A stretch of DNA of 64,000 bases from Thiodiazotropha sp040506705 (GCA_040506705.1 JBEVWG010000021.1:62001-126000); one strand, 5' to 3'. Positions 1 through 10,003 are shown, counted from the first letter of the stretch. A program made the numbers and translations. Notes: generated from the sequence alone by a model not told the origin.

Positions 1-1149
1 ATGAATAGAGTCTTCTCCAGCGTTCATCTAGATACGAGCGGGACACTCAAAGGTCTCAGGGGATGTCTAGAAGCGGCTATAAATAGTGGTGCACAGGGTT
101 TACTGCTATTGATTGGCAGTACAAGTGCCATCGACATTAAGACCCTGCCTGATCTATTGCATGCATTGCCTGTTCCTGCGGTTGGTGTGGTTGTGCCAGG
201 GGTAATCCTTGGGGATGAATCATACGAAAGTGGCATATTGGTATGTGGTTTAACATCAACTTCTATCGCCTATGTGGTACCTGACATTACCCGATCAGAG
301 AGCGCTCTCAATCGAGATATCTCAAAAATATTAGTTGCCAACCAAAATAGATCAAGCGTATTGATTGTTATTGATGGTCTATCCAAAGGGGTGGATAACT
401 TTGTAACCACACTGCATGATTGTATAGGACCCAATGTCGAGGTAATTGGTGCAGGCTGCGGCTATATCGATTTTTCTTCACGTCCAAATATCGTCACACC
501 TGAAGGATTGATCTCTAATGCAGCGCTATTGTTATTCAGCACCATGTCGCTGACTACCTCTGTCCGACATGGATGGGAAAGGGTTGAGGGGCCCTTTTTA
601 GTGACTGATGCGACCGATAATCTGATACATCAGATTAATTATCAGCCCGCTTTTCCATTCTACATGAACATTGTCGCCCAACATCTTGGTCATTCAGTGG
701 AGGTTGAGGCGTTCAGTGATCTGGCTAATCACTATCCTTTCGGAATGGAACAGCTGGATAGTGAGTTTCTTGTACGTGACCCGGTAAACCGTGTCGGCAA
801 CTCCATAGTATGTGCCGGAGCTGTTCCTACTGACGCAATGGTATATCTGCTTCATTCCAATCGGGATGATCTGATCGATGCTGCGGGAACTGCAGCGCTC
901 AATCTGTGTAATCGCTACTCCAATCGCTATAGCTCGGAAGATGGTCTGATTGTGTTTGTGATCGACTGTATCTCCCGGCGAATGGTGTTGGGTGATGATT
1001 TCAGTGATGAGCTGGCAGTTATCCGGCGAAATCTGCCTAAAAGCATTTCTGTACTGGGTATTCTCTCTGTCGGTGAAATTGCCAACTCCGACCAGGGGGG
1101 GATCCAGTGGCTGAATAAAACCACAGTGATTGCTGGATTGGCGAAATGA
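1..1149 (+). CDS. FIST-domain sensor protein (FIST_N plus FIST_C)
   Basis: This 382-residue soluble protein has the layout of FIST proteins. Hydrophobic beta-strand segments such as GLLLLIG and VLIVIDGLS alternate with helices in the N-terminal half. The C-terminal half holds the stretch GAVPTDAMVYLL and a closing segment SVLGILSVGEIAN, which resemble FIST_C. FIST domains are thought to bind small ligands such as amino acids and usually accompany signalling output domains. The last codon overlaps the start of the GGDEF/EAL gene by four bases (ATGA), so the two are translationally coupled and probably form one sensor-output unit. The first base of the window is the first base of the ATG, so the promoter and any longer upstream start cannot be seen. 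No transmembrane segment or signal peptide is evident. The family call rests on overall pattern. Confidence 0.75.
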   Translation: MNRVFSSVHLDTSGTLKGLRGCLEAAINSGAQGLLLLIGSTSAIDIKTLPDLLHALPVPAVGVVVPGVILGDESYESGILVCGLTSTSIAYVVPDITRSESALNRDISKILVANQNRSSVLIVIDGLSKGVDNFVTTLHDCIGPNVEVIGAGCGYIDFSSRPNIVTPEGLISNAALLLFSTMSLTTSVRHGWERVEGPFLVTDATDNLIHQINYQPAFPFYMNIVAQHLGHSVEVEAFSDLANHYPFGMEQLDSEFLVRDPVNRVGNSIVCAGAVPTDAMVYLLHSNRDDLIDAAGTAALNLCNRYSNRYSSEDGLIVFVIDCISRRMVLGDDFSDELAVIRRNLPKSISVLGILSVGEIANSDQGGIQWLNKTTVIAGLAK

Positions 1150-2984
1150 TCGAGTCACGTCAAATCGATACCTTGAGCTTAATCTCAATTCAGCATGAAT
1201 TGGCGATGAATATCGGTCTCAAACCGCAACTGGTTCCAATGGTGCGGCATCTGATGAAGGTCTGTCTGCGGCGCCTTTCTGTACGCAGGGTCTATCTTTT
1301 TCTGCAGATAGAAGAGATTGAGTTGCTACCGACTGAAGCCAACCCGGGCCCCGAGGGTTGTGTCTATTTTGCCATGCCTGCCGATCATCAAGGTGGGATT
1401 CTTGAAACACCGCAGATTGGAGAGTGGATCGCTGCATTTTTCCGTAGTGAAATAGCCTCAAAGGAAGTGACTGTTTTTCAAATTGGCCAGCAGTTTTTTT
1501 ATGTCTATCCGCTAGCTGATAACGGCATATTGATTCTTGAGCGTGCTCAAACGCCTTTGCCGGATATATTGATTGGCGCATTGACACCTGTCTTTGAACG
1601 TCTACGTCAGGGATATGAAGCGGCAATCCAGCATGAGCAGATCACCCATGAAGTGCAGCGCAGAAGAGTTGCAGAAAGACGTATTGAGCATCTGGCATTC
1701 CACGATGACTTGACTGGCCTTCCCAATCGAAGATTTCTGCTTAGACAGATTAAACATAACATTGATACGGTCATCTCAGAGAAGGTATTTAGCGCATTGG
1801 TCTACTTGGGGCTGGATAATTTCAGCGATATCAATGAGTCTCTTGGTTACCAGATTGGGGATGCTGTTCTGGCCCAACTTTCACAACGTGTTTTTTTTCC
1901 TCGCGACCATATGACAGTTGCCGCTCGACTCGATGGTGACGAGTTTGGTGTCTTGATGACAAACCTGCCAGCTGATGATAAAGCTGCAAGGGAACGAGTA
2001 GTGGAGTTGACCCGCTGGCTTTTAGCACAGATTGAAGAGCCCTGTGAGGTCAACGGCCGATCGATAAGCGTGTCTGCAAGCGCTGGCATTGCTATGTTGA
2101 CCGGTAGAGGTGATGAGCCCGAGGCGCTGCTCAGTCACGGTCGCTCTGCACTCCGCCGGGCAAAAGCGCTAGGCCGCAGTACCATCCATCTTCACAACAC
2201 CTCTACAGATGAGGGCACCAGTCAACGTCTCAGCCTCGATTATGATATGCGCTCTGCCCTCAAGGTCGGAGACTTTCAGCTTTGGCTGCAACCCCAGGTT
2301 GACCCTGAGGGATGCATCATAGGGGCAGAGACCCTGATCCGTTGGCAACATAAGGAAAAAGGTATGATGTCGCCGGGTACCTTCATTCCAATGGCAGAAA
2401 AGTCAGGCTTTATTGTCCCCCTCAGCGAGTGGGTAGTAATTGAAGCCTGTAAACTGATCAAAATACTCGATCAGCAGGGTGCACTGCCTGTTGGGGCTCA
2501 GCTTGGGGTTAATTTAAGCGCCAAGCAGTTTCATCAACCCGATTTTGTCAGTCGTCTATTAGCCACAATAAAAGAGTCCGGTGTAGAACCCAATCGCTTA
2601 GAGCTGGAACTGACTGAGGGGACATTGCTCGATAATGTTGAAGAGGCGATCGAAAAGATGAGGCTGCTGCGGGATGCAGGACTACATATTTCAATTGATG
2701 ACTTTGGTACCGGTTACTCCTCTCTGGCCTATCTGCGCAGACTACCCATTAATCGGGTCAAAATCGACCAGGCCTTCGTCGCTAATATCGATACTAATCC
2801 AGATGATCAAGCCATTGTTGAGGTCATTATCTCTATTGCACAACATTTCAAGATGAAAGTGATTGCAGAAGGCATCGAGCGGTCAGAGGCCCTTGAGGTT
2901 TTATTGGATATGGGCTGTCATCAGTTTCAAGGTTACCTGTTTCATCGGCCGATGCCTCTGGATGCGTTTCTGAATCTGAAGTAA
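1146..2984 (+). CDS. GGDEF/EAL cyclic-di-GMP protein with degenerate GGDEF
   Basis: This 612-residue protein has an N-terminal part of about 170 residues of unknown fold, a GGDEF domain and a C-terminal EAL domain. The GGDEF signature reads DGDEF at residues 263-267, so cyclase activity is doubtful. The EAL signature reads ETL near residue 395, keeping the metal-binding Glu. The other phosphodiesterase motifs are present: NLSAKQF, ELELTEG, DDFGTGYSSL, KIDQAF and AEGIE. The likely activity is cyclic-di-GMP hydrolysis, with the GGDEF domain regulatory (inference). The N-terminal region has no recognisable PAS or GAF motif and may receive the signal from the coupled FIST protein encoded just upstream. 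The gene converges on ettA with 11 bases between their ends. Confidence 0.9.
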   Translation: MIESRQIDTLSLISIQHELAMNIGLKPQLVPMVRHLMKVCLRRLSVRRVYLFLQIEEIELLPTEANPGPEGCVYFAMPADHQGGILETPQIGEWIAAFFRSEIASKEVTVFQIGQQFFYVYPLADNGILILERAQTPLPDILIGALTPVFERLRQGYEAAIQHEQITHEVQRRRVAERRIEHLAFHDDLTGLPNRRFLLRQIKHNIDTVISEKVFSALVYLGLDNFSDINESLGYQIGDAVLAQLSQRVFFPRDHMTVAARLDGDEFGVLMTNLPADDKAARERVVELTRWLLAQIEEPCEVNGRSISVSASAGIAMLTGRGDEPEALLSHGRSALRRAKALGRSTIHLHNTSTDEGTSQRLSLDYDMRSALKVGDFQLWLQPQVDPEGCIIGAETLIRWQHKEKGMMSPGTFIPMAEKSGFIVPLSEWVVIEACKLIKILDQQGALPVGAQLGVNLSAKQFHQPDFVSRLLATIKESGVEPNRLELELTEGTLLDNVEEAIEKMRLLRDAGLHISIDDFGTGYSSLAYLRRLPINRVKIDQAFVANIDTNPDDQAIVEVIISIAQHFKMKVIAEGIERSEALEVLLDMGCHQFQGYLFHRPMPLDAFLNLK

Positions 2985-2995
2985 TCAGGTTCGAA

Positions 2996-4663
2996 TCAAT
3001 TGCTCAGACGTTTATATTTGATGCGGTGAGGTTGGTCGGCTTCCGCACCCAAACGACGTTTACGATCGGCTTCGTAATCAGCATAGTTGCCTTCAAACCA
3101 GACTACGCCAGAATCACCTTCGAATGCCAGAATATGGGTTGCGATACGATCCAGAAACCAGCGATCATGGCTGATGACTACCGCGCAACCTGGGAATGAG
3201 AGCAGGGCCTCTTCCAATGCCCTGAGGGTCTCCACATCCAGGTCGTTGGTCGGTTCGTCGAGCAGCAGTAAATTACCGCCACTTTTAAGTAATTTCGCGA
3301 GGTGTACCCGATTGCGTTCACCGCCTGATAGATTGCCAATCCGTTTCTGTTGATCTGAGCCTTTAAAATTGAAATGGCTGACGTAGGCCCTGGAAGGCAT
3401 CTGAAATCGATCTACCGTAAGGATGTCCTGACCATCAGATATCTCTTCCCATACGGTCTTATCCGCATCCAGAGCATCGCGGCTCTGATCGACATAGGCA
3501 ACTTCCACACTCTCACCTATGCGCATTTCACCACCATCCGGTTTTTCCTGCCCGGTAATGATACGGAAAAGAGTGGTCTTACCTGCGCCATTAGGGCCAA
3601 TGATGCCAACAATGCCACCTTTTGGCAGGTTGAAGGTGATGTCGTCGTAGAGCACTCGATCACCAAAAGCCTTCTTTAAATTTTCTGCTTCTATCACCTG
3701 ATCACCCAGTCTTGGGCCTGGTGGGATATAGAGCTCATTGGTCTCATTGCGCTTTTGAAACTCTTGAGACTGCAACTCTTCGAATCTTTGCAGACGGGCC
3801 TTGCTCTTGGCATGGCGTCCCTTTGGATTGGAGCGTACCCACTCAAGCTCAGACTTCATGCTCTTTACATGAGCTGCTTCTTCACGGGACTCTTGTGCCA
3901 GGCGCTGCTCTTTCTGCTCCAGCCAGGAGGAGTAGTTGCCCTCCCATGGAATGCCGTAGCCCCGATCAAGTTCGAGTATCCAGCCAGCGACATTGTCGAG
4001 GAAGTAGCGATCATGGGTAACCGCCACCACAGTACCTGTATATTCGTGCAGAAATCGCTCCAACCAGGCTACAGACTCAGCATCGAGATGGTTGGTCGGT
4101 TCATCCAGCAGCAGCATATCCGGTTTTTCCAACAGCAAGCGGCACAAGGCGACCCGACGACGCTCACCGCCTGAGAGTGTTTTTACGTCAGCATCCCAGG
4201 CAGGGAGACGAAGGGCGTCGGCAGCAATTTCCAGCTGTCGCTCAATGTTGTGACCATCGCAGGTTTGGATAATGTCTTCGAGTTTGGCTTGCTCCTTTGC
4301 CAGGGCATCGAAGTCGGCATCAGCTTCGGCGTAGGCGGCGTAGACTTCGTCAAGACGTGACAGGGCCTGTTTGACCTCGCCCAGTGCAGCTTCCACATTG
4401 CCTCTGACATCAAGGGTTTCATCAAGCTGGGGTTCCTGGGAAAGATAACCGACTCGTATGCCGGCTTGAGGACGGGCTTCGCCTTCGATGTCAGTATCAA
4501 CCCCTGCCATGATACGCAGTAGAGTCGATTTACCTGCACCGTTGAGTCCGAGTACGCCGATTTTGGCGCCGGGGAAAAAAGAGAGGGAGATATCCCGCAG
4601 AATCTGCTTTTTCGGGGGAACAACTTTGCCCACCCGATTCATTGTATAGATGTATTGGGCCAT
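2996..4663 (-). CDS. ettA: Energy-dependent translational throttle protein EttA (ABC-F ATPase)
   Basis: This ABC-F ATPase gates ribosome entry into elongation in response to the ATP/ADP ratio by binding the E site. Both nucleotide-binding domains are intact. The first has Walker A GLNGAGKST at residues 39-47, signature LSGGERRRVALC and Walker B LLLLDEPTNHLD. The second has GPNGAGKTT, LSGGERNRVHL and LLLLDEPTNDLD. The linker between them is rich in Lys, Arg and Glu, as expected for the tRNA-contacting segment. I chose the ATG giving MAQYIYTMNRVGK, which matches the family start and the usual 555-residue length. A TTG nine bases upstream is also open but does not match. There are no membrane segments, so it is a cytosolic translation factor and not a transporter. 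Confidence 0.96.
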   Translation of the reverse strand: MAQYIYTMNRVGKVVPPKKQILRDISLSFFPGAKIGVLGLNGAGKSTLLRIMAGVDTDIEGEARPQAGIRVGYLSQEPQLDETLDVRGNVEAALGEVKQALSRLDEVYAAYAEADADFDALAKEQAKLEDIIQTCDGHNIERQLEIAADALRLPAWDADVKTLSGGERRRVALCRLLLEKPDMLLLDEPTNHLDAESVAWLERFLHEYTGTVVAVTHDRYFLDNVAGWILELDRGYGIPWEGNYSSWLEQKEQRLAQESREEAAHVKSMKSELEWVRSNPKGRHAKSKARLQRFEELQSQEFQKRNETNELYIPPGPRLGDQVIEAENLKKAFGDRVLYDDITFNLPKGGIVGIIGPNGAGKTTLFRIITGQEKPDGGEMRIGESVEVAYVDQSRDALDADKTVWEEISDGQDILTVDRFQMPSRAYVSHFNFKGSDQQKRIGNLSGGERNRVHLAKLLKSGGNLLLLDEPTNDLDVETLRALEEALLSFPGCAVVISHDRWFLDRIATHILAFEGDSGVVWFEGNYADYEADRKRRLGAEADQPHRIKYKRLSN

Positions 4664-5253
4664 GATTTTCAAATAGTAGTATTGATTTTCAGAGAGTGGC
4701 CATCCATTAACACGGCATGCCAGGTCGTCGGGTTAATCGATCGCTCATATTATTGGCCAATATCCTAACATGGGTGCATCCCTGCAGGTAGTTCTACCTG
4801 TTATTGGATGATTGTCTGGAGGCTATTGCCTGAAACGTACACGCCCCATTTTCCGCAATTTCACCTCAAGGCCGGGTCAGGCAGTTTTCGAAGTCTATAT
4901 CCACTGAACCAAATTCAGTTTTATCAATTCTATGGGGTAGGGTGCAGTCTGAATCAGAATAGAGTTTGGGGCTTGTCTGGATGGTGCCGAAGCTGGTGAA
5001 TTCGTAGTCGCTTTTGCCCAAAGATTTGTCTCAGTTGTCTCATCCATTGGAACAGGATCGCAGGATTCAGTGATCCAAGTGCCCTGAAGAGGGGGATTGT
5101 TCAGTCTGATTCTTTGAGTCGTGGTTGCAACCGGAGAAAAGAAATAACGTAATAATCAGTGTGATGTTTATGTCTCTATTCATGATATCCCTATCTTTTT
5201 TTGGTGGCTATTCCATAGCTTGTACTACCAGCAGACTAGGCCGCTGCGGCCCG
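4664..5253. other. Intergenic region, no gene recognised
   Basis: This 590-base stretch lies between ettA and the REC-PAS-GGDEF-EAL gene, both on the minus strand. It should carry the ettA promoter near its left end, but I see no convincing -35/-10 pair. A short palindrome, CAGGTAG-TT-CTACCTG, lies at 4785-4800. A GC-rich hairpin (GGCCG-CTG-CGGCC, 5239-5251) sits just past the regulator stop codon and could help terminate it, though it lacks a clear T tract. A plus-strand reading frame from 5125 starts like a signal peptide but runs antisense into the regulator gene, so I do not call it. Confidence 0.5.
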
Positions 5254-7467
5254 CTAGTTGATCATGTTACTACGCGATCTGATCATCTGCAGAAACTCAC
5301 TTTCGGGAACAGGGCGGCTGTAGAAAAATCCCTGGGCCAAGTGGCAGCCGGCAATATTGAGTTGGTCAATCTGTGTCTGACTCTCTACCCCTTCAGCGAT
5401 AAGATCCAGATTGAGTCCCCTGGCCATTGAGATAATCGCAGTGACTATGGAGTTGTCACCTGTGGATTTGATCCCTTCGACAAAAGAGCGATCCATTTTC
5501 AGAGTGTTGATCGGTAGTGATTGAAGATAACCCAGGGATGAGTATCCGGTGCCGAAATCGTCGATGGCAATACGTATGCCTTTAAGGGAGAGTCGGGATA
5601 GGGTATCTATGGCTTTCTCCATATCCTGCATAATGGCATGTTCAGTAATTTCAAGTTCCAGTACATTTCTGGGCAGGTTATGTCGCTTGATGATTGCCAA
5701 TGTTTTATTGACGAACTGATCCATCTCCAACTGCTGTACAGAAATATTCACCGAGAGACTCAGGGTGATGTTCTCCTCTGTCTGCCAGCGTTGCATATCC
5801 TCGCAGGCCTTGCGCATCACCCATTCACCGAGTGGGATAATCAGGCCCGACTCCTCAGCAACATTGATAAATTCGTTAGGTTGAATGAGGCCCTTCACAG
5901 GATGCTGCCATCGTACCAGCGCCTCAACGCCTACCATTCTGTTTTCCTGCATATTGTATTGAGGCTGATAGTAGAGGCAGAGTTCATTTGTGGATATCGC
6001 CTTTCTCAGACCATTCTCTATATCCAGAGAAGCGGAAAAATGGGATTTCATCTGCTCGGAGTAGAAGGCGTAGCCGTTTTTACCTGAATTCTTTACCTTA
6101 TACATGGCAATGTCGGCATTCTTGATCAAGGCGTCCTTGGTATCGCCATCACCGGGATAGACGGCAATGCCGATGCTGAAGCTCATGTAGATCTCTTCAG
6201 TTTTGATGAAGAAGGGGTTAGAGGTGAGACGTAGAATCTTCTCAGCCAGATTACGCGCCTCCTGGATATCATTGATCTCTGGAATCAGCAGATTGAATTC
6301 ATCTCCACCCACCCGTGCCAGGGTGTCAGCTTCTCGCAGTTCACTGCGCAGGCGTTGTCCTACCAGTTTCAGCAGTTCGTCACCAACGAAATGTCCAAGG
6401 GAATCATTGATGATCTTGAACCTGTCCATGTCGAGATACATCACCACTAGTTTTTTGCCTGAGCGCTTCGATTGCGCCATGGCCATGTTCAGCCGGTCTC
6501 GGAATAGTGTTCGATTTGGTAAGTTGGTCAGCAGATCATGGTAAAGCTGATACTTGATCAACTCTTCAGCCTGTTTTCGCTCTGTGATGTCTCTGGCGAC
6601 TCCGTAGGTGCCAATAAAGGATTTTTGATTTTCATTATCAACGGCGTAGATGCCTATAGAGCTCAGCTCTATAGGAACTGTTCGAGATTCAAAATAACGC
6701 GGTCCCTCATTGATTTTGCAATTCAATCGTAACTCCGTGCTTCGTGTTGCACGATCACCGGTGCGCCGTTCATTGAATGTATAATGGGCCTGATTGATAT
6801 CCTCCTCATAGACCAGTTTTGAGAAGTGTTGACCAATCATCTCCTTCGGGGGATAACCCAACAGGGTTTCGACGCGTTCATTGACGAATGCAAACCGGCC
6901 TTCCTGATCGAGCAGGTAGATCATATCCGGAGAGTTATTGACGATGAATTTGTGCAGTGACTCAGATTCATTCAGACGTTGTGATATCTGGGTATTTTCT
7001 ATCTGTAAGCGTCGTCTCTCCAGGGTGTTTGAGATGGTACGTAACAGCTCTTCGGGCTCATAGGGTTTTCGCAGAAAATCCTGGGCACCTTTGCGCAGGG
7101 CCAATGAGGCATGATCGAAAGTGGCTTCTCCACTGATTACGATAATGTCACAATCGATACTCTCCTGACTGATATGTTCCATTACTTTGTGACCATTCAG
7201 GTCAGGCATGTTGAGATCGAGCAGTATCAGGTCGAAACTGCTGCTATCAAGAAGTTCTATCGCTTCCCTGCCACTTTCTGCCAGGGTTATCTCATGCCCA
7301 GAGAACCTCAGTAGCTCTTTCAGGCTGGCTCTTGCTCTGGGTTCATCATCTGCGATAAGAATTTGTGCAATACCCTCCCGCTTGCGCTGCTCTTTTTTGA
7401 GCCCGTTTGCTATTGTGGAGAAGTTTCCTTCAATCCCCGGCCATGGTGCTGGATAATATGGATGCAT
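5254..7467 (-). CDS. Response regulator with PAS, GGDEF and EAL domains
   Basis: This 737-residue protein reads REC, PAS, GGDEF, EAL. The receiver domain (about residues 34-150) has acidic residues D40/D41, the phospho-acceptor D84 in LLDLNMPDLNG, S112 and K134. A PAS domain follows (NNSPDMIYLLDQEGRFAFVN). The GGDEF motif, near residue 386, is canonical, and the EAL motif, near residue 514, is canonical with NISVQQL, ELEITEH, DDFGTGYSSL, KMDRSF and AEGVE. Both cyclic-di-GMP synthesis and hydrolysis are therefore possible. The gene starts nine bases after the HDOD-histidine kinase stop codon, so the two are almost certainly one operon and a cognate two-component pair (inference). There are no membrane segments, so any signal must come through phosphorylation or the PAS ligand. 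Confidence 0.93.
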   Translation of the reverse strand: MHPYYPAPWPGIEGNFSTIANGLKKEQRKREGIAQILIADDEPRARASLKELLRFSGHEITLAESGREAIELLDSSSFDLILLDLNMPDLNGHKVMEHISQESIDCDIIVISGEATFDHASLALRKGAQDFLRKPYEPEELLRTISNTLERRRLQIENTQISQRLNESESLHKFIVNNSPDMIYLLDQEGRFAFVNERVETLLGYPPKEMIGQHFSKLVYEEDINQAHYTFNERRTGDRATRSTELRLNCKINEGPRYFESRTVPIELSSIGIYAVDNENQKSFIGTYGVARDITERKQAEELIKYQLYHDLLTNLPNRTLFRDRLNMAMAQSKRSGKKLVVMYLDMDRFKIINDSLGHFVGDELLKLVGQRLRSELREADTLARVGGDEFNLLIPEINDIQEARNLAEKILRLTSNPFFIKTEEIYMSFSIGIAVYPGDGDTKDALIKNADIAMYKVKNSGKNGYAFYSEQMKSHFSASLDIENGLRKAISTNELCLYYQPQYNMQENRMVGVEALVRWQHPVKGLIQPNEFINVAEESGLIIPLGEWVMRKACEDMQRWQTEENITLSLSVNISVQQLEMDQFVNKTLAIIKRHNLPRNVLELEITEHAIMQDMEKAIDTLSRLSLKGIRIAIDDFGTGYSSLGYLQSLPINTLKMDRSFVEGIKSTGDNSIVTAIISMARGLNLDLIAEGVESQTQIDQLNIAGCHLAQGFFYSRPVPESEFLQMIRSRSNMIN

Positions 7468-7476
7468 TGCTTATTC

Positions 7477-9594
7477 TCATGCCGTACGTGGCAAAAATAA
7501 CTGAAAACGCGTTCCCGTTTTGTTGTTCGAGGTGCAATTGATCACCCCGGAAAGTTCATCCATTAAACTTTTGATTATCGCCAGCCCAAGACCTGAATGT
7601 GAGCTGTCTTTGGTACTCTTCCCAGGCAAAAAAAGCTGATCCATGATCTCTGAATCGATCCCAGGCCCAGAATCCACAATTTGAATCTCAATATGGGCCT
7701 TACCATTAAGATAGGCATTATCTCTGGTTGCAATACTCAGTTTCCCTCCCTCTGGCATGGCTTCGACTGCATTTTTGATCAGATTGGTTAGTATTTGCTT
7801 CATATGACCTCTCTGGAGAGTGATCAGAGGGATATTGGCATCGAGGTCGACTTCGGTGTTGATATTGTGAGTTGTAAACAGTGAGGATTGAAACAACTTG
7901 TGAAGATCCGTAATCAGACTGTTGATATCCACCCTTTTTTCCTGTTGTTCCAACTCATCAGGAATATCCCGGATACGTAGCAGAATCTTGCCGACCCGGT
8001 TGATCTCATCTTTGATGATATCCAATTCTTCCTTTACCTGGTTATCATCACCCAGCTTCATGCCCAGTATATGTAGGTAGTTGTTGATGATTCCAAGTGG
8101 ATTATTGGCCTCGTGAACCACTTTTCGCGCCTCCAGGTGGAAGGCGGCGCGCTCATCATCAAGTAGCTGTTGCCGTGATGTGGATAACTCCTGCTGAAGC
8201 TGTAGTGTTTCACCGGCTTCACGGGCAAACAGTTTCAAAAGTGATATCTGAGGGGTGAGAGCATCGTATTGGTGCTTGTCCATACCGAGTGCGATCACGC
8301 CAATGGGATACTCTTGGGATGTCAGAGGTAGATAGAGCAGTGCTTCACTGCTGATCAGGCGCATCAATTGTTGATCTGCAACCGACAGCCTTGCTAGATG
8401 TGCATCATCATGGGTGAAAGCAAGGCTTTGGTTGTTAAAAACCCAGGCTGCCGTACTACGATCCGGTTCAATGGCAATTACCAGATCCTGGATATTCTCT
8501 CTGCGAGTCGGGGAGGGGCAGTGAGGGATTAATTGTGGTGCATCTTCCGCTTTCAGCAGGAAACAGACCTGTTTGATTCCGAACAGTAGATCAACATCTC
8601 TCTGTATCTGCTGCAGAGTGGCAGAAAAATCGGCCTTTTCGCTTGTTCTCGCCAGAGTGCCACCGAAAAGCGCAGCTTGTTTTACACGTTCACCAAGTGC
8701 CTGCTGCTGCGCTTCACTCTTCTCTGTAGCCGAGGAATTTTCTCCTGTGACAGAGAATGGGATACCTAAACTACCTGCGGCTGCGCTGGCCTTTTCATGG
8801 GCGTCAGTAATGACCTGTTCCAATACGGCCTGATTCAAACCAAACAGTTCATCGCCTTGGGCTAGTGCACTATCATCTGGTTTGATACCGTTTGCGACGA
8901 GTTGACATGAGAGGTTTACCAGTTTGACCAGCTGTGAACTGTCAAGAATGTTTTCAGCAGGTTCACACTGAAAACGAAGCGCATCAGAAAGAAAACCCTC
9001 AAGCTGCCATCGATCGACCATCTCTGATCCTATCAGTGGAAAGGTCGCCCCGTAACTCTTCTCTTCTGCCTGTAGCAGCGCTTGGATTTCCTGGTTTGTA
9101 TCGATCAGTTTCAGATATCCCTGATGATCTGATTGCAACAGTGCAAGTTGTCCAAGACGATGAAGCAGACCGGCCAGGTAAGCCTCTTCTAATGTTGCGT
9201 AGGCAGTGAGTTCAGCCAGGGAGCGGGCAACATAGGCGCAGACCAGTGATCTTGACCAGATCAGATCTAGACTTTGACCAATCTGTTTACTGAGGTTGGA
9301 AAAGTATTGCTGAACCGCACTGTTGATAGCGATGGTTCTGACACTGTTGATGCCCAGCACTACCAGCATCTGTTGAAGCGTAGTGAATTCGTTCCATTGT
9401 CGATAAAAAGGTGAATTTGCTGCTGACATTACTTGGGATGTGATACTGGCATCCTTCTGAATGATCTCTGCCAATGATTCAAAACTCACATCGGGGTTAT
9501 TGCAGCTATCAATCAACGCTATCAGTATCGCTGGCGGGGAAGGCAGATCGCAAAATTTGCCTGCAGTTGTTTTGTTTTGCTGTTGAGTTTCCAC
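7477..9594 (-). CDS. HDOD domain-containing hybrid sensor histidine kinase
   Basis: This 705-residue soluble protein starts with an HDOD domain (about residues 15-215, with SPPAILIALID, DASITSQVMSAANSPFY and LGINSVRTIAINSAV). A GAF-like segment spans about 300-470. A histidine kinase core follows. The phospho-acceptor is in the motif VVHEANNPLGIINNYL, with His near residue 492. The ATPase has an N box (LTNLIKNAVEAMPEGG), G1 (VDSGPGID) and G2 (SGLGLAI). HDOD proteins are often signalling scaffolds with no catalysis of their own. The probable target is the receiver protein encoded immediately downstream. The best start is a GTG giving METQQQNK. There is no strong Shine-Dalgarno, so the exact start is uncertain. 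Confidence 0.9.
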   Translation of the reverse strand: METQQQNKTTAGKFCDLPSPPAILIALIDSCNNPDVSFESLAEIIQKDASITSQVMSAANSPFYRQWNEFTTLQQMLVVLGINSVRTIAINSAVQQYFSNLSKQIGQSLDLIWSRSLVCAYVARSLAELTAYATLEEAYLAGLLHRLGQLALLQSDHQGYLKLIDTNQEIQALLQAEEKSYGATFPLIGSEMVDRWQLEGFLSDALRFQCEPAENILDSSQLVKLVNLSCQLVANGIKPDDSALAQGDELFGLNQAVLEQVITDAHEKASAAAGSLGIPFSVTGENSSATEKSEAQQQALGERVKQAALFGGTLARTSEKADFSATLQQIQRDVDLLFGIKQVCFLLKAEDAPQLIPHCPSPTRRENIQDLVIAIEPDRSTAAWVFNNQSLAFTHDDAHLARLSVADQQLMRLISSEALLYLPLTSQEYPIGVIALGMDKHQYDALTPQISLLKLFAREAGETLQLQQELSTSRQQLLDDERAAFHLEARKVVHEANNPLGIINNYLHILGMKLGDDNQVKEELDIIKDEINRVGKILLRIRDIPDELEQQEKRVDINSLITDLHKLFQSSLFTTHNINTEVDLDANIPLITLQRGHMKQILTNLIKNAVEAMPEGGKLSIATRDNAYLNGKAHIEIQIVDSGPGIDSEIMDQLFLPGKSTKDSSHSGLGLAIIKSLMDELSGVINCTSNNKTGTRFQLFLPRTA

Positions 9595-9952
9595 GTAAAT
9601 CCCAAGTTTATTATAGAGTTATACCTGGATGTTGTTGTAATTAATAGCACTAATACTTCATTTGTAAAAGCGTTTTCACTATGTCTGCATGTCTTGCAGG
9701 TAGGGCATGCTTGAATAATAGTATTTTTATTACTATTGGACGGCATATTCGGCCAGGTTATTAACAACCGAGGTGAGTGTGGCATCACCTGTTCAGTTGG
9801 CGTTGAAAGTAATATTTTCAAAGATCCAGGCAACAAGCTTGATGTCGGAAAATCGCCTGATTGGGTCCGTATGAGGAGTCAATTATTTGTCTTTTGCATT
9901 TTATCAATTTATAACTTATTGAAAATAATCGATAAAAATAGGTCGGCCAGGG
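9595..9952. other. Divergent intergenic region before fliL
   Basis: About 360 bases separate the divergently transcribed HDOD kinase and fliL. It is AT-rich, especially at 9890-9950. No gene is apparent: the reading frame at 9736 has no family resemblance. It probably holds the kinase promoter on the minus strand and upstream activator sites for the sigma-54 promoter that follows it. I could not pick individual activator sites. Confidence 0.45.
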
Positions 9953-9968
9953 TGGCACTTTAATTGCA
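9953..9968 (+). promoter_or_regulatory. Sigma-54 (-24/-12) promoter of the fliL operon
   Basis: The sequence TGGCAC-TTTAA-TTGCA matches the sigma-54 consensus in both blocks with the exact spacing between the conserved GG and GC. It lies 35 bases before the fliL ATG. Class II flagellar operons of polar flagellates are usually driven by sigma-54 with a FleQ/FlrC-type activator. The activator genes are not in this window. Confidence 0.88.
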
Positions 9969-10003
9969 TTCTTTGATGAGTAGTCTCATTGAGGAATGAC
10001 AAC

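Noticed and set aside
5125..5430. Plus-strand frame starting with a signal-peptide-like stretch
   Set aside because: Two thirds of it runs antisense through the end of the regulator gene; no family resemblance after the hydrophobic start.
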